Assembly (NCBI GenBank): GCA_014706295.1
Contig: JACSVZ010000007.1
Location: 61,949,475 to 62,013,474 of the forward strand
Reading direction: 5' to 3'
DNA: 64,000 nucleotides
From: Lycocorax pyrrhopterus obiensis
Taxonomy: Eukaryota; Chordata; Aves; Passeriformes; Paradisaeidae
The position numbers were made by a program, and so were the translations under genes. The notes under the pieces were generated by a model, which saw only the letters and a program-made list of their open reading frames with translations, made no database searches and was not told the DNA's origin. Of this stretch, positions 55,801-64,000 are shown in pieces (the stretch's first letter is position 1; the number at the start of each line of letters is the position of its first letter).

Positions 55801-58800
55801 TCCTTTCCCAGTTTCTGCAAACTGGAGTGGGCAGAGCATCCTCTGGGGCCGGCTTGGGAGGTGGATTCAGGGCATCAGGCTTGGGCTGTACCCTCACTGA
55901 TGTGTTTTCCTTTCTTTCCAGGGCAGATGTTTTACAAGTGGCTCAAAGGTAATCCTTGGTCTGAACGTGGTTGCTCTTCCTGGGATGGACACAAAATGGC
56001 CAGGGAATGGGTGGGATTAGTAGCCACACTCAGTGGGATTAGAATCCTGCCTCACTACCAGGAGAAATGAAAATCCAGTGGGTGCTTTCAGTGTCATAAA
56101 TTGCCATTTCCTTTGCAGGGGTGTGTGTGGAGAAAAGAGCTTTCTACAGGCTCATCTCTGGTCTCCACGCCAGCATCAACATCCACCTGAGCGCCAGGTA
56201 CCTCCTGCAAGGTAAATCCTGCTTCCTGCCCCAGCTTTCCTGCCTCACCCCAAAGCTGACACTTCCATGGCTCTGCTAAATGCTGCTTGGAGCCTGTTCC
56301 AGCAGGATTCAGGCCTATTTGTGCTCTTCCCAGCACCCAGCTTGTGTAACAGGGTTAGGGATGCAGTTGCCACGTGCCTCCAGGTCTGGCAGGGGCTGGG
56401 CCGTGCTCTGTACCAGGACTTCCAGCACATATTCCCTCTGTTCTTCCTCCAAGGTTATTTTGGAGTGGGTTTCTAACTGTGGATCGAGGCTGTCCCTTCC
56501 CAGCCTGGTTTTAACGATGGTCACTTCAGCAATAACCTCACCTGGACTGGGAAATGCTTGGCTGGGCTTTCCCAAGGCCATCGATCCACTTCCAGCAGCC
56601 ATTTCCACTTCCACTTCCATTTCCAGTTTCATTTCCATTTCCACTTCCATTTCCATTTCCACTTCCATTTCCATTTCCACTTCCACTTCCATTTCCACTT
56701 CCATTTCCATGTCCATGTAAATTTCCATTTCCACTTGCATTTCCACTTCCACTTCCATTTCCACTTCCATTTCCTTCCCATCCTTTGGTCCATAAGTAGC
56801 TGTCTCAGAAATCCCAGTTTCAACCCTGGGCTTGAAGATCGAGGTGACAGCTGTGGGAATTTGGGCAAGTCAATTGGATTGAACCAAATAATTGTATTTA
56901 AGTCTCCACAGCCCACGTGGGCCTCACCTCGATGTGAGTTAGGCCACGTTGGAGTTGGGAGATGGGTTCATGTGAGAAACATCAGAGGCAAGAGATGAGT
57001 TGGGGCTGCAGCATCACCTTGGTCTGACTTTTACATCTTCCACTACGTGTTTTATATAATAATCTTAAATACATGGTAGGATGGGCAACAGAAATATCCT
57101 TTGTGGGCTTGAAAATGGAAAATAGAGGCCAGTCTCCTCCGCTCTTGCTTTTCCATATCATCAGGAATTCTCCTCAGGTGTCCCTGTTCCTTAGGAAGAC
57201 TCAGGAACCACCTGAGAAAAGTCTGCAGGAGTTTTGTGTTTGCCGGGGGTTGAATTGAGTTAAAATCATGCCTCCCTTGAACAGTTTTGAGGCAAAGTTT
57301 CTTCACTGGAGGAGGCTTCCCAGGGAATTGGTGGAATCACCATCCCTGGAGGTTCAAGGAACCTCCAGACTGGATGTGGCACTCAAAGGTTGGACTCAGT
57401 CAAAGGCTGGACTCAATGATCTTGGAGGTCTTTTCCAACCTTAATAATTCTGTGGGTTTGAGTCAGTGACTTGGAAAAGCTGGGATCTCCCTGGCTGGAA
57501 TCCCATTTCACCATTTCCCTGGAGGGAGGAGATGAACCAGAACTAAACCCCTCCACCTCACATCTTTGGGGTTTTTTTCTGTCTCAGACACGTGGTCGGA
57601 GAAGAAATGGGGCCCCAACGTCACAGAGTTCCAGCAGAGGTTTGATGAAGTCCTCACCAGAGGGGAAGGGCCCAGAAGACTCAAGAACCTCTATTTTCTG
57701 TACCTGATCGAGCTGAGGGCCCTCTCCAAAGTGCTGCCCTTCTTTGAGCGCCCGGGTTTCCAGCTGTACACCGGGAATAAAAGCCAGGATGCAGAAATGA
57801 AACACCTGCTGCTGGAAATCCTCCATCTGGCCAAGTAATTGCACTCAGTACCTGGGGACAGTGGCTCTGGCAACATCCCTGAGTGTGCTTAACCTGTCAC
57901 GTAAAGCTCCTGGAAAGGCAGGTTCTGGGTTCCTTCCTGGAGTGATTTGTGCAGCAGAATCATGGAAACGTGGAATGGTTTGGGTTGGACAAGACCTTTT
58001 TAAGGTCATCCAGTGCAGCCCCTTTGCAATGAGCAGGGACATAGTACCAGTAGTGTAGTTTTGCTGGGAACACATGAATATCTGTATGCAAATTGCAGGA
58101 TTTGGGTAATTAGTCCCACAGTTTAATAGCCTCGGCTGCCTTTTGGGTTTAGCAGAATTGAATTTAATAACTGCCTACGTGTCAGCCCTAAAATTGGCTA
58201 CCTGTGTGACTCATCTGTGGGATACCAGGCCTGGCTTCGTGTTTGTGACTAGAAAAACATCCTAAATATCTTGGTAACAGAGGTTTGGGCTGTTGGATGG
58301 AGCTTGGAGTAAAAGGAATGGAAGATACTGGAACCAGACAGAAAAGGGTGTCTCCTACAGTGATCAGTGTTTGATTTATCTTGTCACCCTCCTGTGCTTC
58401 TGTCTGTCAGAAAACACTGAAACTGCTTAAAAACCATCGAGCAAGGGCTAAAAATGTCTCCAAGGTGAGATGCCAGCTCAGTTTGGAGGAGATAATAGAA
58501 TCCCAGAGTGGTTTGGGTTGGAAGGGACCTTAAATCATCTCATTCCATTCCTTGGGGTTGGGTGTAAGATTAGAACATGTCTGGAGATGGCCGGTGGCTC
58601 CCAGCTCTGTTTATCCCCACCCTTGACTGCAGCCACACAACCAACCTGGGCAGAAACCAAACTCCCTTCGTTCCCTTCCAGGTCTTTCCCGCTGCATTTC
58701 GATGAAAACTCCTTCTTTGCAGGGAATAAAAAGGAAGCTGCTAAACTCAAGGTAATTTCTGCCAAGGACCCCACTGCAGGAGGCTTTTCCCTGCTTCAGT

Positions 58801-60223
58801 CCCACTGAATTCCAGGATTAATTTGGATTAATACCTGGAAGGAGCCCTAATTAGTGCATAACCATGACCAACACGAATGTCTTTTCCTCCAGGAGGAATT
58901 TAGGCTGCACTTCAAGAATATTTCCAAGATCATGGACTGTGTTGGCTGCTTCAAGTGTCGGCTGTGGGGGAAGTTGCAGGTGAGGTTTGTCAGCAGTGTC
59001 TGGGAGCACCTGGTGCTGGGACTGGTGTGGATGTGGCCCTTGGATACCCATCAGCTCCTGGATACAGCTCAGGGCTGCTGGATTCCTTACCTGTGCAGGC
59101 AGCAGCTGATCCCAGCTCGCTCAGCCTGGAAGAAACTGGGATAACCCAAGAGAGGGGAGGGGGTGCAGAGCCTGGGTTGAGTGAAATCCTCTTTCCCTGT
59201 TAAGATGATGTTGCCCAGGTGGAGGGAGGTTTGAAGCTGCTGTTCCAATGATCCTTTTTGATCCCTGCACAGACACAGGGCTTGGGCACAGCGCTGAAGA
59301 TCCTCTTCTCAGAGAACCTCATCGAAAAGATTCCCGAGAGCGGCCCTTCCTATGGATTCCAGCTGACCAGACAAGAAATTGTGGCCTTATTTAATGCCTT
59401 TGGAAGGTGAGTTTGAGACTTTGCCCTCTACTTTTGCACAAGTTGCTGTGTTACATCCAATTTCAGCTCTAATTTCAGTCAGTTCTCAGCAGTTTTGGTG
59501 GGGACTCTTGTCATAGTCTGATATCAGGTGGCGTTGATACGGAGTGCAAGAGTTGGAATAATTTGAAGTATTCTTTATATTCCACATTTCTGTAAGGAAT
59601 TCAAGGAAGTATTTGTGTTAAGATACGAAGAATTTCATCATTTTTAAGGGACTGTGTGACTCTGTCCTTGAAACATTGTCCCAGGCAAGAGCTGCTCTCT
59701 TTAGGCCTCTCCTGCAGGTTGTTCCCTTCCACCAGTTCCTTCCTAGATCTGTTTGCCACGATTGAATTTAACGGTCCAGCCCCTGAGGAGAGCTGGATGA
59801 AGAGTTTTTTGCAGAAAAGGAGGATAATGAGGCCTTGAGGAGGGGATTTCAGGACACTCTGGTTATACATGAGCTCTTTGTGATGTTGACAGACCAGGAG
59901 TTTCTGGCAAACAGGGTTTTCCAAGGATGACTTCTTTAACATCCTGTTCCACTGTGATTCCCAGTGTTTGCTTTAAAAAGAGGCAGGGGAATTAGTGAAG
60001 GGCCTGGTTGTAACCTCAACCTAATTTAGCTGGAATTCCAAATCCTCTCTTCCCAAGAGCTGCTTGAAGCTTTGCTTGATACAGCCCCTTTCTCCCAGAT
60101 TTTGAATAATTCACGACATGGATGCTGCTGTAACGTTTCCCTTTTGCTCTCCTTGCACACAGGGTTTCAACCAGCGTGAAAGAACTGGAAAACTTCAGGA
60201 ATATCTTACAAAACATGCGGTGA
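40833..60223 (+). CDS. ERO1A: ER oxidoreductin 1 alpha (flavin thiol oxidase)
   Basis: ERO1A is an FAD enzyme of the ER lumen that reoxidises protein disulfide isomerase with O2. Exons: 40833-40916, 48121-48240, 49919-50002, 51490-51528, 52449-52525, 52618-52691, 53376-53496, 53896-53933, 54755-54766, 55922-55948, 56119-56211, 57588-57834, 58682-58751, 58893-58979, 59273-59406, 60163-60223. They give 455 aa, all GT-AG and in phase (human 468). A signal peptide covers about 1-22. The shuttle pair is C84/C89; C94 and C121 match the human regulatory cysteines. The active site is C381-FK-C384 in [11 protein letters not shown]-contact residues R177, T179, W190, S239 and H242 are present, as are N-glycosylation sequons NVT and NIS. 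Most of the 13-residue shortfall is at the N-terminus before RCFCQ. Intron 2 holds a solo LTR. Confidence 0.97.
41060..41575 (+). mobile_element. CR1 LINE, long 3' segment, sense
   Basis: It reads GGACGTGGAGCTGCTGGGGC, GTTCAGCCTGGAGGAGAGAA, GGCTTCCCACTGCCAGAGGG and ends in the tail ACTATTCTAGGATTCTGTGA. Confidence 0.88.
42024..42165 (+). mobile_element. CR1 LINE 3' end, sense
   Basis: It runs from GTGGCTGCCCCATCCTTGGA to CTTCCAACTTGAATCATCTC. ERO1A intron 1. Confidence 0.85.
43775..44345 (+). mobile_element. CR1 LINE, the longest copy here, sense
   Basis: It begins in the part TGAGATCCCACCTGGAGTAC, CAGGAGGGACACGGAGCTG, and runs through GGATTGTTCAGCCTGGAAAA to the tail AACCATTCTGGGATG. It keeps only the end of ORF2 plus the 3' UTR and cannot move on its own. 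Confidence 0.9.
44566..44640 (-). mobile_element. CR1 LINE 3' tail, second subfamily
   Basis: CATAGAATCATGGAATATCC, TTTGGAAGGGACCCACAAGG and GTCCAACTCCTTTGTGCAGG. ERO1A intron 1. Confidence 0.8.
44985..45300. other. CpG-richer patch in ERO1A intron 1
   Basis: CpG dinucleotides are markedly denser than in the flanks (TTACGCACGCC, GAGCACGTCGTC, CGCGTCTGTCCCGGCGG, TTACGGGCGC, GGCACGTGTT). No repeat family was recognised. It could be an intragenic regulatory element or an old GC-rich insertion. Confidence 0.4.
46676..47063 (+). mobile_element. CR1 LINE 3' region, sense
   Basis: GAGGAGCAGCTGAGGGAGCT, GGGGCTCAGCCTGGAGAAAA, GGAAAGGGTTGTCCAGCCC, and the tail ATTCCAGGATTCTATGATT. Confidence 0.88.
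47321..47745 (-). mobile_element. CR1 LINE fragment
   Basis: The reversed tail ACAGAATCATGGAATCCTCT is followed by the full 3' segment to CTCACAGCAGAGCTGCTCCA. It faces the sense copies at 41060 and 43775 in the same intron. Confidence 0.88.
48866..48951 (-). mobile_element. CR1 LINE, left half, split by an LTR
   Basis: It reads CATAGAATCCTGGAGTTCCAG, then GGTTTGGGTTGGAAGGGACC, and stops at CCATGAGCAGGG. The element resumes at 49317 with GCAGGGACACC, so the two parts are one copy. Confidence 0.88.
48952..49316 (-). mobile_element. Solo LTR of an endogenous retrovirus
   Basis: The insert of about 365 bp interrupts a CR1 at CCATGAGCAGGG and is flanked by a 6-bp direct repeat, GCAGGG (48946-48951 and 49317-49322). 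Its left edge begins TGTCGCTG, so on the minus strand the element ends in CGACA; the expected TG start lies at 49313. On the minus strand it has TATAAAAG (49041-49048), then ATTAAAG about 20 bp later (49020-49027), then GC-richer sequence to the end: the order U3-TATA, polyadenylation signal, R, U5. No gag, pol or env is attached, so it is a recombined solo LTR. It lies in ERO1A intron 2, antisense to the gene. Confidence 0.8.
49317..49680 (-). mobile_element. CR1 LINE, right half, after the LTR
   Basis: It continues from GCAGGGACACCTTCCACTG through CCACAGCTTCTCTGGGCACC to CCTGGAGCCTTCTCTTCTCC. Confidence 0.88.
51575..52075 (-). mobile_element. CR1 LINE fragment, third subfamily
   Basis: It reads GGTTGGGAAAGATCTTTAAA, CCATGTCCTCAAGTGCCAC, CTCCTTTTCTCCAGGCTGAG and GGCCCAAAACTGTCCCCAGG. 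ERO1A intron 4. Confidence 0.85.
52755..53150 (-). mobile_element. CR1 LINE fragment
   Basis: ATCATGGAATGGTTTGGGTTGG is followed by CCACAGCTTCTCTGGGCACC and TTCTTCTCCAGACTGAACAG. ERO1A intron 6. Confidence 0.88.
54755..54766 (+). CDS. ERO1A: ERO1A exon 9, a 12-nt microexon
   Basis: The exon GGGATGACGGAG lies between CCACCAG and GTGAGT. It is needed to join exons 8 and 10 with the right loop length: the product reads GDDGGQMFY, nine residues, where human has GTSEENTFY. Its length is a multiple of three, so skipping it would remove four residues and keep the frame. Confidence 0.85.
54895..55180 (-). mobile_element. CR1 LINE fragment, second subfamily
   Basis: ATAGAATATCCTGAGTGGGA, CACCCCAACAATCCCACCCT, GCACCCTCTGGGGGAAGG. 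Very like 61546-61800. ERO1A intron 9. Confidence 0.85.
56590..56778. repeat. Hexanucleotide satellite (TTCCAY)n
   Basis: TTCCAT and TTCCAC units alternate for about 30 copies with few interruptions (TTCCAG at 56622, TGTCCATGTAAA near 56708). It lies in ERO1A intron 11. Open frames through it on both strands are repeats of two or three residues. Confidence 0.95.
57285..57455 (+). mobile_element. CR1 LINE 3' region, sense
   Basis: AGGCAAAGTTTCTTCACTGG, GTGGAATCACCATCCCTGGA and GGAGGTCTTTTCCAACCTTA. ERO1A intron 11. Confidence 0.8.
57955..58045 (-). mobile_element. CR1 LINE 3' tail
   Basis: AGAATCATGGAAACGTGGAA, GGTTTGGGTTGGACAAGACC and AATGAGCAGGGACAT. ERO1A intron 12. Confidence 0.8.
58494..58560 (-). 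mobile_element. CR1 LINE 3' tail
   Basis: AATAGAATCCCAGAGTGGTT and GGGTTGGAAGGGACCTTAAA, then truncated. ERO1A intron 12. Confidence 0.8.
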
Positions 60224-60560
60224 ATTCAGGGGAGAAAGAGACTTGTGGACAAACACCATCATTCCATCACGCTCCGACTTAAACCATGGAAACCACTTTG
60301 CTGGGCCTCCTGTTCCCAGCTCATTGTCTGTAACCTGCTGAGGAGATATTTTGTACAAGGGAAAGAAAAAAAAGCTATTTTTTTTTTGTATAAAAGTGGG
60401 GACTATATGTAAATTTTATTTTATATATTGGAAGATCATTTGGAATAACTCTTTGAAATATTGCTGTGCTATTTGGATGGATCAGACCCATGGCCTTGCC
60501 TTCAGAAGCTGGAGGTGGGGCAAGAACCATGCCATTGAATAAATTTGGGGGAAATTCCTT
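60224..60560 (+). other. ERO1A: ERO1A 3' UTR (probable)
   Basis: AT-rich sequence runs from the stop codon (60221-60223) to AATAAA at 60538-60543. A longer transcript cannot be excluded. Confidence 0.65.
60538..60543 (+). terminator. ERO1A: Polyadenylation signal, ERO1A
   Basis: Canonical AATAAA 315 nt after the stop codon, followed by GT-rich sequence (TTTGGGG, TTGTCTGC). Confidence 0.7.
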
Positions 60561-62030
60561 GTCTGCTCCATGATTCCAACCAGCCCCTCACTCACAGTGT
60601 GCCTACAACCAACTTCCTGCTGCATAAAAAAACAACTTCAAGGGATTGTAGGAGCTGCTGCCATCCCAAGGTGAATTCCTCTTCTTCGGGAAACGTTCTT
60701 GTGGGAACAGGCAGTTCCTGGTGCTCCTTGCACCCACTGAAGGCTGGGAAGATGCACCAAGAAGGATCATGCTGGAGGAAGCCCAGCCCTTCCCATGTGG
60801 CACCTGGAGGCTGCCATTCCTCACTCAGGAAAAGCGGAACCCACCGCCAGCTGCACCCCACTGCCCCTGGGGCAGCAGCTGCTGCCAGCACCCCAATCCC
60901 AGCCTTCTCCCGGCCTTCCTGCCCCTCCCAGCCTGTGCAAGTGGGTTTGGCCTCTTTGGGGATCTGCTCCCTGGAGGCAGGGCTAAAATGGGAAAGGAAG
61001 TGCCAGGCACGGGGCTGCTGCTCCTCGGAGATGGCGCGGAGGAATTCTGCTGCTCCAAGGACAGGCAGTGGGACAGAGCTGCTGGGAAAGGGCAGGGGGT
61101 CCCTGCTGGGGTGGGCACAGCCCCTGGATCCCTCACAGCCATCCCCTGTTCCTGCTTCCCCAGCTGCACCATCCAACATCCAACACTGCAACAGGGACAG
61201 AGGATAGGCTCGGACATGGGCAGTGCTGCTGGAAAACAGACCCCCCGAGCCTGGATCTGTGTGGAAACCCCTCTGCTTTCCTCCCTAAAATGTGGGAAGA
61301 GCAGGGAGAGGCAGCGTGTGCCCCAGCAGAGCTGCTGCTGTTTGGCTTGAGGCTGTGTGGATAAACCTGGAAAAGGAACAAGGGCAGCTCCAGGTCTGGA
61401 GCTGGGGCTTTCAGCTCCTCCATGCTGCTGGGGCTTTGGGGATCCAGTCCTGGGAAAGGACAAAGCACAGCCCGTGGCCAGAAGTGTCTCTGACCAGCCC
61501 TGGGAGCTGCTTTGAGCACGTTGTACCTCACAAGATGGAGACACAGACTCATGGAATATCCTGAGCTGGAGGGACCCACAGGGATCATGGATCCAGCTCC
61601 TGGCCCTGCACAGACACCCCAACAACCCCACCCTGGGCATCCCTGGGTGTCCAAACGCTCCTGGAGCTCTGGCAGCCTCGGGGCCGTGCCCATTCCCTGG
61701 GGAGCCTGGGCAGTGCCCAGCACCCTCTGGGGGAAGAACCTTTCCCTGGTATCCAACCTAACCCTCCCTGGCACAGCTCCAGCTGTTCCCTCGGGACAGA
61801 GCATCCCTCAGGGCTGCAGCCAGGGAAACATCAGAGGATAAACCCCCGGTGCCACCCCCAGCTCAGCCCTCAGAGCCCACCCCACAGAGCTCCCAGCCCT
61901 GTGGCAGCAGAGCAGTCAGACGTGCCAGGTCCTGGCAGGGCACAGGGAACCACAGGGCCACACCTGGAGCTGGCTGGGGCACCCTGGGAGCCATCCCAGC
62001 ACAGAAAAAAATCCTTTTTTTTTTTTTTAA
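60561..62030. other. Intergenic sequence downstream of ERO1A
   Basis: GC-rich unique sequence with one CR1 fragment. The open frames of up to 270 codons here follow base composition, overlap each other on both strands, and show no protein family I recognise. Confidence 0.5.
61546..61800 (-). mobile_element. CR1 LINE fragment, second subfamily
   Basis: CATGGAATATCCTGAGCTGG, CACCCCAACAACCCCACCCT and GCACCCTCTGGGGGAAGAAC. Confidence 0.85.
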
Positions 62031-64000
62031 TTTATTTCAACAGAGTAGTGCTTGGTTACAGTTTAGTGAAGAACAAATAGGTACATTCATTGGCCACAGC
62101 TCCCGGGGCAGCAGCTGCTGCCCGCCTGCAAAGCCAGAACACTGTTAAACCATACCAAAAAAACCCCAAAAACTCAAAAGAAAGTTTAATGAAAGGCAAC
62201 TATGCATTAAAAAAGTCATTGTAACTTCTCAGCTATAAATTACTTCAGTAAAACACGGGACCGGCCCCGGGAGGAGCGGTCAGTTCGGAATCCACCGGAC
62301 AACGGAGTAAAACCCAAACGCTTGGCCAGTCGCTCAGGGGTCCATCAGCAACGAGGCTCACTGCCCTGACCTGCCATCCCAAATCCAGGAAGATCGTCGT
62401 GTGGGTGTGTGCTTCAGTGCAAGAGGAACAATGAGCCTGTAGCCCTTGGATTTTGTAGTATTTTTAATTCTTTTTATTTTTTTTTTTTTGCACTACACTC
62501 CTTTCCCTCCAAAGTAAAACTTAAAGTGCTCCTAGTGCTTTGGAATTTAAGCAAGAACAGGGGCCGCGAGTGTCACTTGCTGTCTTTGGAGACTTATGGC
62601 AGCACAAGGAAGGGTGACAGTGCCTGGCCCTTCACCAGCTTCGCCATAAGCCAAGCAGGGATTGAGATGGAGCAACCTGTTCCTGCCAGGAGACAGGGGA
62701 GCAGCCGGGGTGGAGCTCTGGGGCAGGGACTCGAGCAAGGGATGTGCTGAGAGTTGCCACCTTTGCCTTCTCCAAAAAACAAGCAGGACTTGCTGCTTTT
62801 TTGGGCCAGCACGAGTGCAGGAGGTGAGCAGGGAGAGCACAGGGACAGAATGTGGGCAGTGGGACAAGTGACAGCGAGCTCAGCAAAGCCCCAGGGGCGA
62901 GCGGGGCCAGGCTGCTGAGGAAAGGCCGGGGCTGCCCCGGGGCTGGGGTTTCTCTCCCTCACAGCTCTCACCACTGAGGCTGCCCCGCGTCCCTCCAGCT
63001 CCCAGGTCATTGTCCCAGCACAGCGTTCCCTGGCCCGCAGTGTCACACCGGGGCTGGAGCAGCACAGGGCAGGTTAAAAGCAGTCCCACGGTGGATTGGC
63101 CCCACGGTCAGAGCAGCTCCCTCCCTGCACCAGCGCCTTCATCCAAAGCTGCTCCGCTCATCCCCGCGGCTGGCTCACGGACAAGCCAGGAATAACACCA
63201 AGCCTCATCTCCAAGAGCCCGGGCCAGGTCAAACTTGGCTATTTTGGTTAAGTAAAGACAGAGGGACCTCTCCCAGCCTGACCCAGCACTCGCCCCCTGT
63301 GCACTCCACAGCTCTGGGGGCAGCGGGAGGGCAGAGCAAGGAGCCCAGGGATCAGATCCCTGTGGTTTCTGCCCCTTCCCTCTGCAACAGCAACGTTCCA
63401 CAGGCAGCCACACACCCCCCTGTACCTCAGTGGGGACCCAGCAGTTCACATTCACTTCAGGTTAAAACTCTTGGTTCTCTGCTAAATGCAATTTAATACT
63501 GAGGGGGACGAGGGGAGCCCCACTGTGGGCAACAAGGAGGGGGAGCAGGGCCGGCACCCAGCGGGTGCAGCAGCCCTGGATTCACACACATTCCTGCACA
63601 CACACTCCTGCTGAGCCAGCTCCAGCCTCTCCCTGCAGGGAAAAGCCAGCCCTGTCCCTCGGCCATGGGCCAGCGAGGTGGTCACAAGGCCAGCAGGAAC
63701 ACTGACCTCACTCAGCTCTGAGCCACAGGCCCAGGTAGGACAGGGCAGCAGCCAGGTGGGACCAGCAGGCAGAGCAAGACCCCCCTCCCAAGCCCCGAGG
63801 CCTCACCCAGCCCTGCCAGGTGGGAATATGGCACAGTAAACTCCAGCATCCAGCGCCGGGGGCCCTGCCCGGACAGAGCTCCCCGCTCCCAGGGAGGCAG
63901 GATGCAGAGTCCTTCAGGGAACACGTCTTTGCAGGAAGACAGTGCCTCTCCCAGCTCTGGATGTGCAATTAAAAGAGTAACTACAACAGTCTCAGGCCAA
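62031..64000 (-). other. Possible 3' UTR of the next minus-strand gene (GPR137C by synteny)
   Basis: TTTATT at 62031-62036 is AATAAA on the minus strand and is followed on that strand by a run of about fifteen A's (62014-62028). The 1.9 kb upstream on that strand has no interspersed repeat and no splice-linked coding frame, as in a long 3' UTR. In human, the gene lying tail-to-tail with ERO1A is GPR137C, but no GPR137C coding sequence is present here, so the name rests only on gene order. Confidence 0.35.

Noticed and set aside
56315..56998. Repetitive Met-Glu-Val, His-Phe and Lys-Trp frames
   Set aside because: These are six-frame shadows of the (TTCCAY)n satellite.
60545..61804. Overlapping frames of 190-270 codons on both strands
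   Set aside because: They lie in GC-rich intergenic DNA plus a CR1 fragment, lack recognisable domains, and mirror each other on opposite strands.

Overview
The window is nuclear DNA from a bird. It holds more than thirty fragments of the avian CR1 LINE, recognisable by the conserved 3' tail that ends near ATTCTATGATTCTATG. Introns are compact and GC-rich, and four vertebrate genes sit in an order that matches human chromosome 14q22 when inverted. A songbird is possible but cannot be settled from this sequence alone.

Layout, left to right. (1) GNPNAT1 (+): CpG-island promoter and a non-coding first exon near 532, a G-rich satellite in intron 1, five coding exons from 3070 to 6338, and a 3' UTR ending near 8000. 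(2) A tail-to-tail intergenic gap of about 2 kb with AT-rich near-palindromes. (3) STYX (-): CDS 11779-25775 in eleven exons with an 8.9 kb first intron and a CpG-island promoter at about 25.65-26.3 kb. (4) PSMC6 (-): CDS 28804-39103 in fourteen exons, with a 0.6 kb pure purine/pyrimidine tract in intron 7. (5) A 1.7 kb head-to-head spacer between the PSMC6 and ERO1A start codons. (6) ERO1A (+): CDS 40833-60223 in sixteen exons, including one of 12 nt. (7) About 3.5 kb of downstream sequence, whose right part may be the 3' UTR of the next gene on the minus strand (GPR137C by human synteny).

All four genes were rebuilt exon by exon with GT-AG introns and continuous phase. The predicted proteins are 184 aa (GNPNAT1), 223 aa (STYX), 389 aa (PSMC6) and 455 aa (ERO1A); the first three equal the human lengths. 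The genes act in separate housekeeping pathways: UDP-GlcNAc synthesis, pseudophosphatase signalling, the 26S proteasome ATPase ring, and ER disulfide formation. They are not a functional cluster.

The most unusual structure is an inverted duplication of about 650 bp around PSMC6 exon 4. Its second arm (39848-40497) lies in the PSMC6/ERO1A spacer and holds an intact, plus-strand copy of exon 4. The core of the two arms differs at one base in 324, while their flanks, including a shared CR1 insertion, are clearly diverged. This pattern suggests continuing gene conversion across a 2 kb loop that contains the PSMC6 promoter and exons 1-3. Other notable items are a solo retroviral LTR nested in a CR1 in ERO1A intron 2, the polypurine tract in the intron that splits the PSMC6 Walker A codon, a helically phased CCAAT-type array in the GNPNAT1 promoter, and an in-frame upstream ATG in GNPNAT1 exon 1. 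No prokaryotic-type system, CRISPR array or tRNA/rRNA gene was seen.
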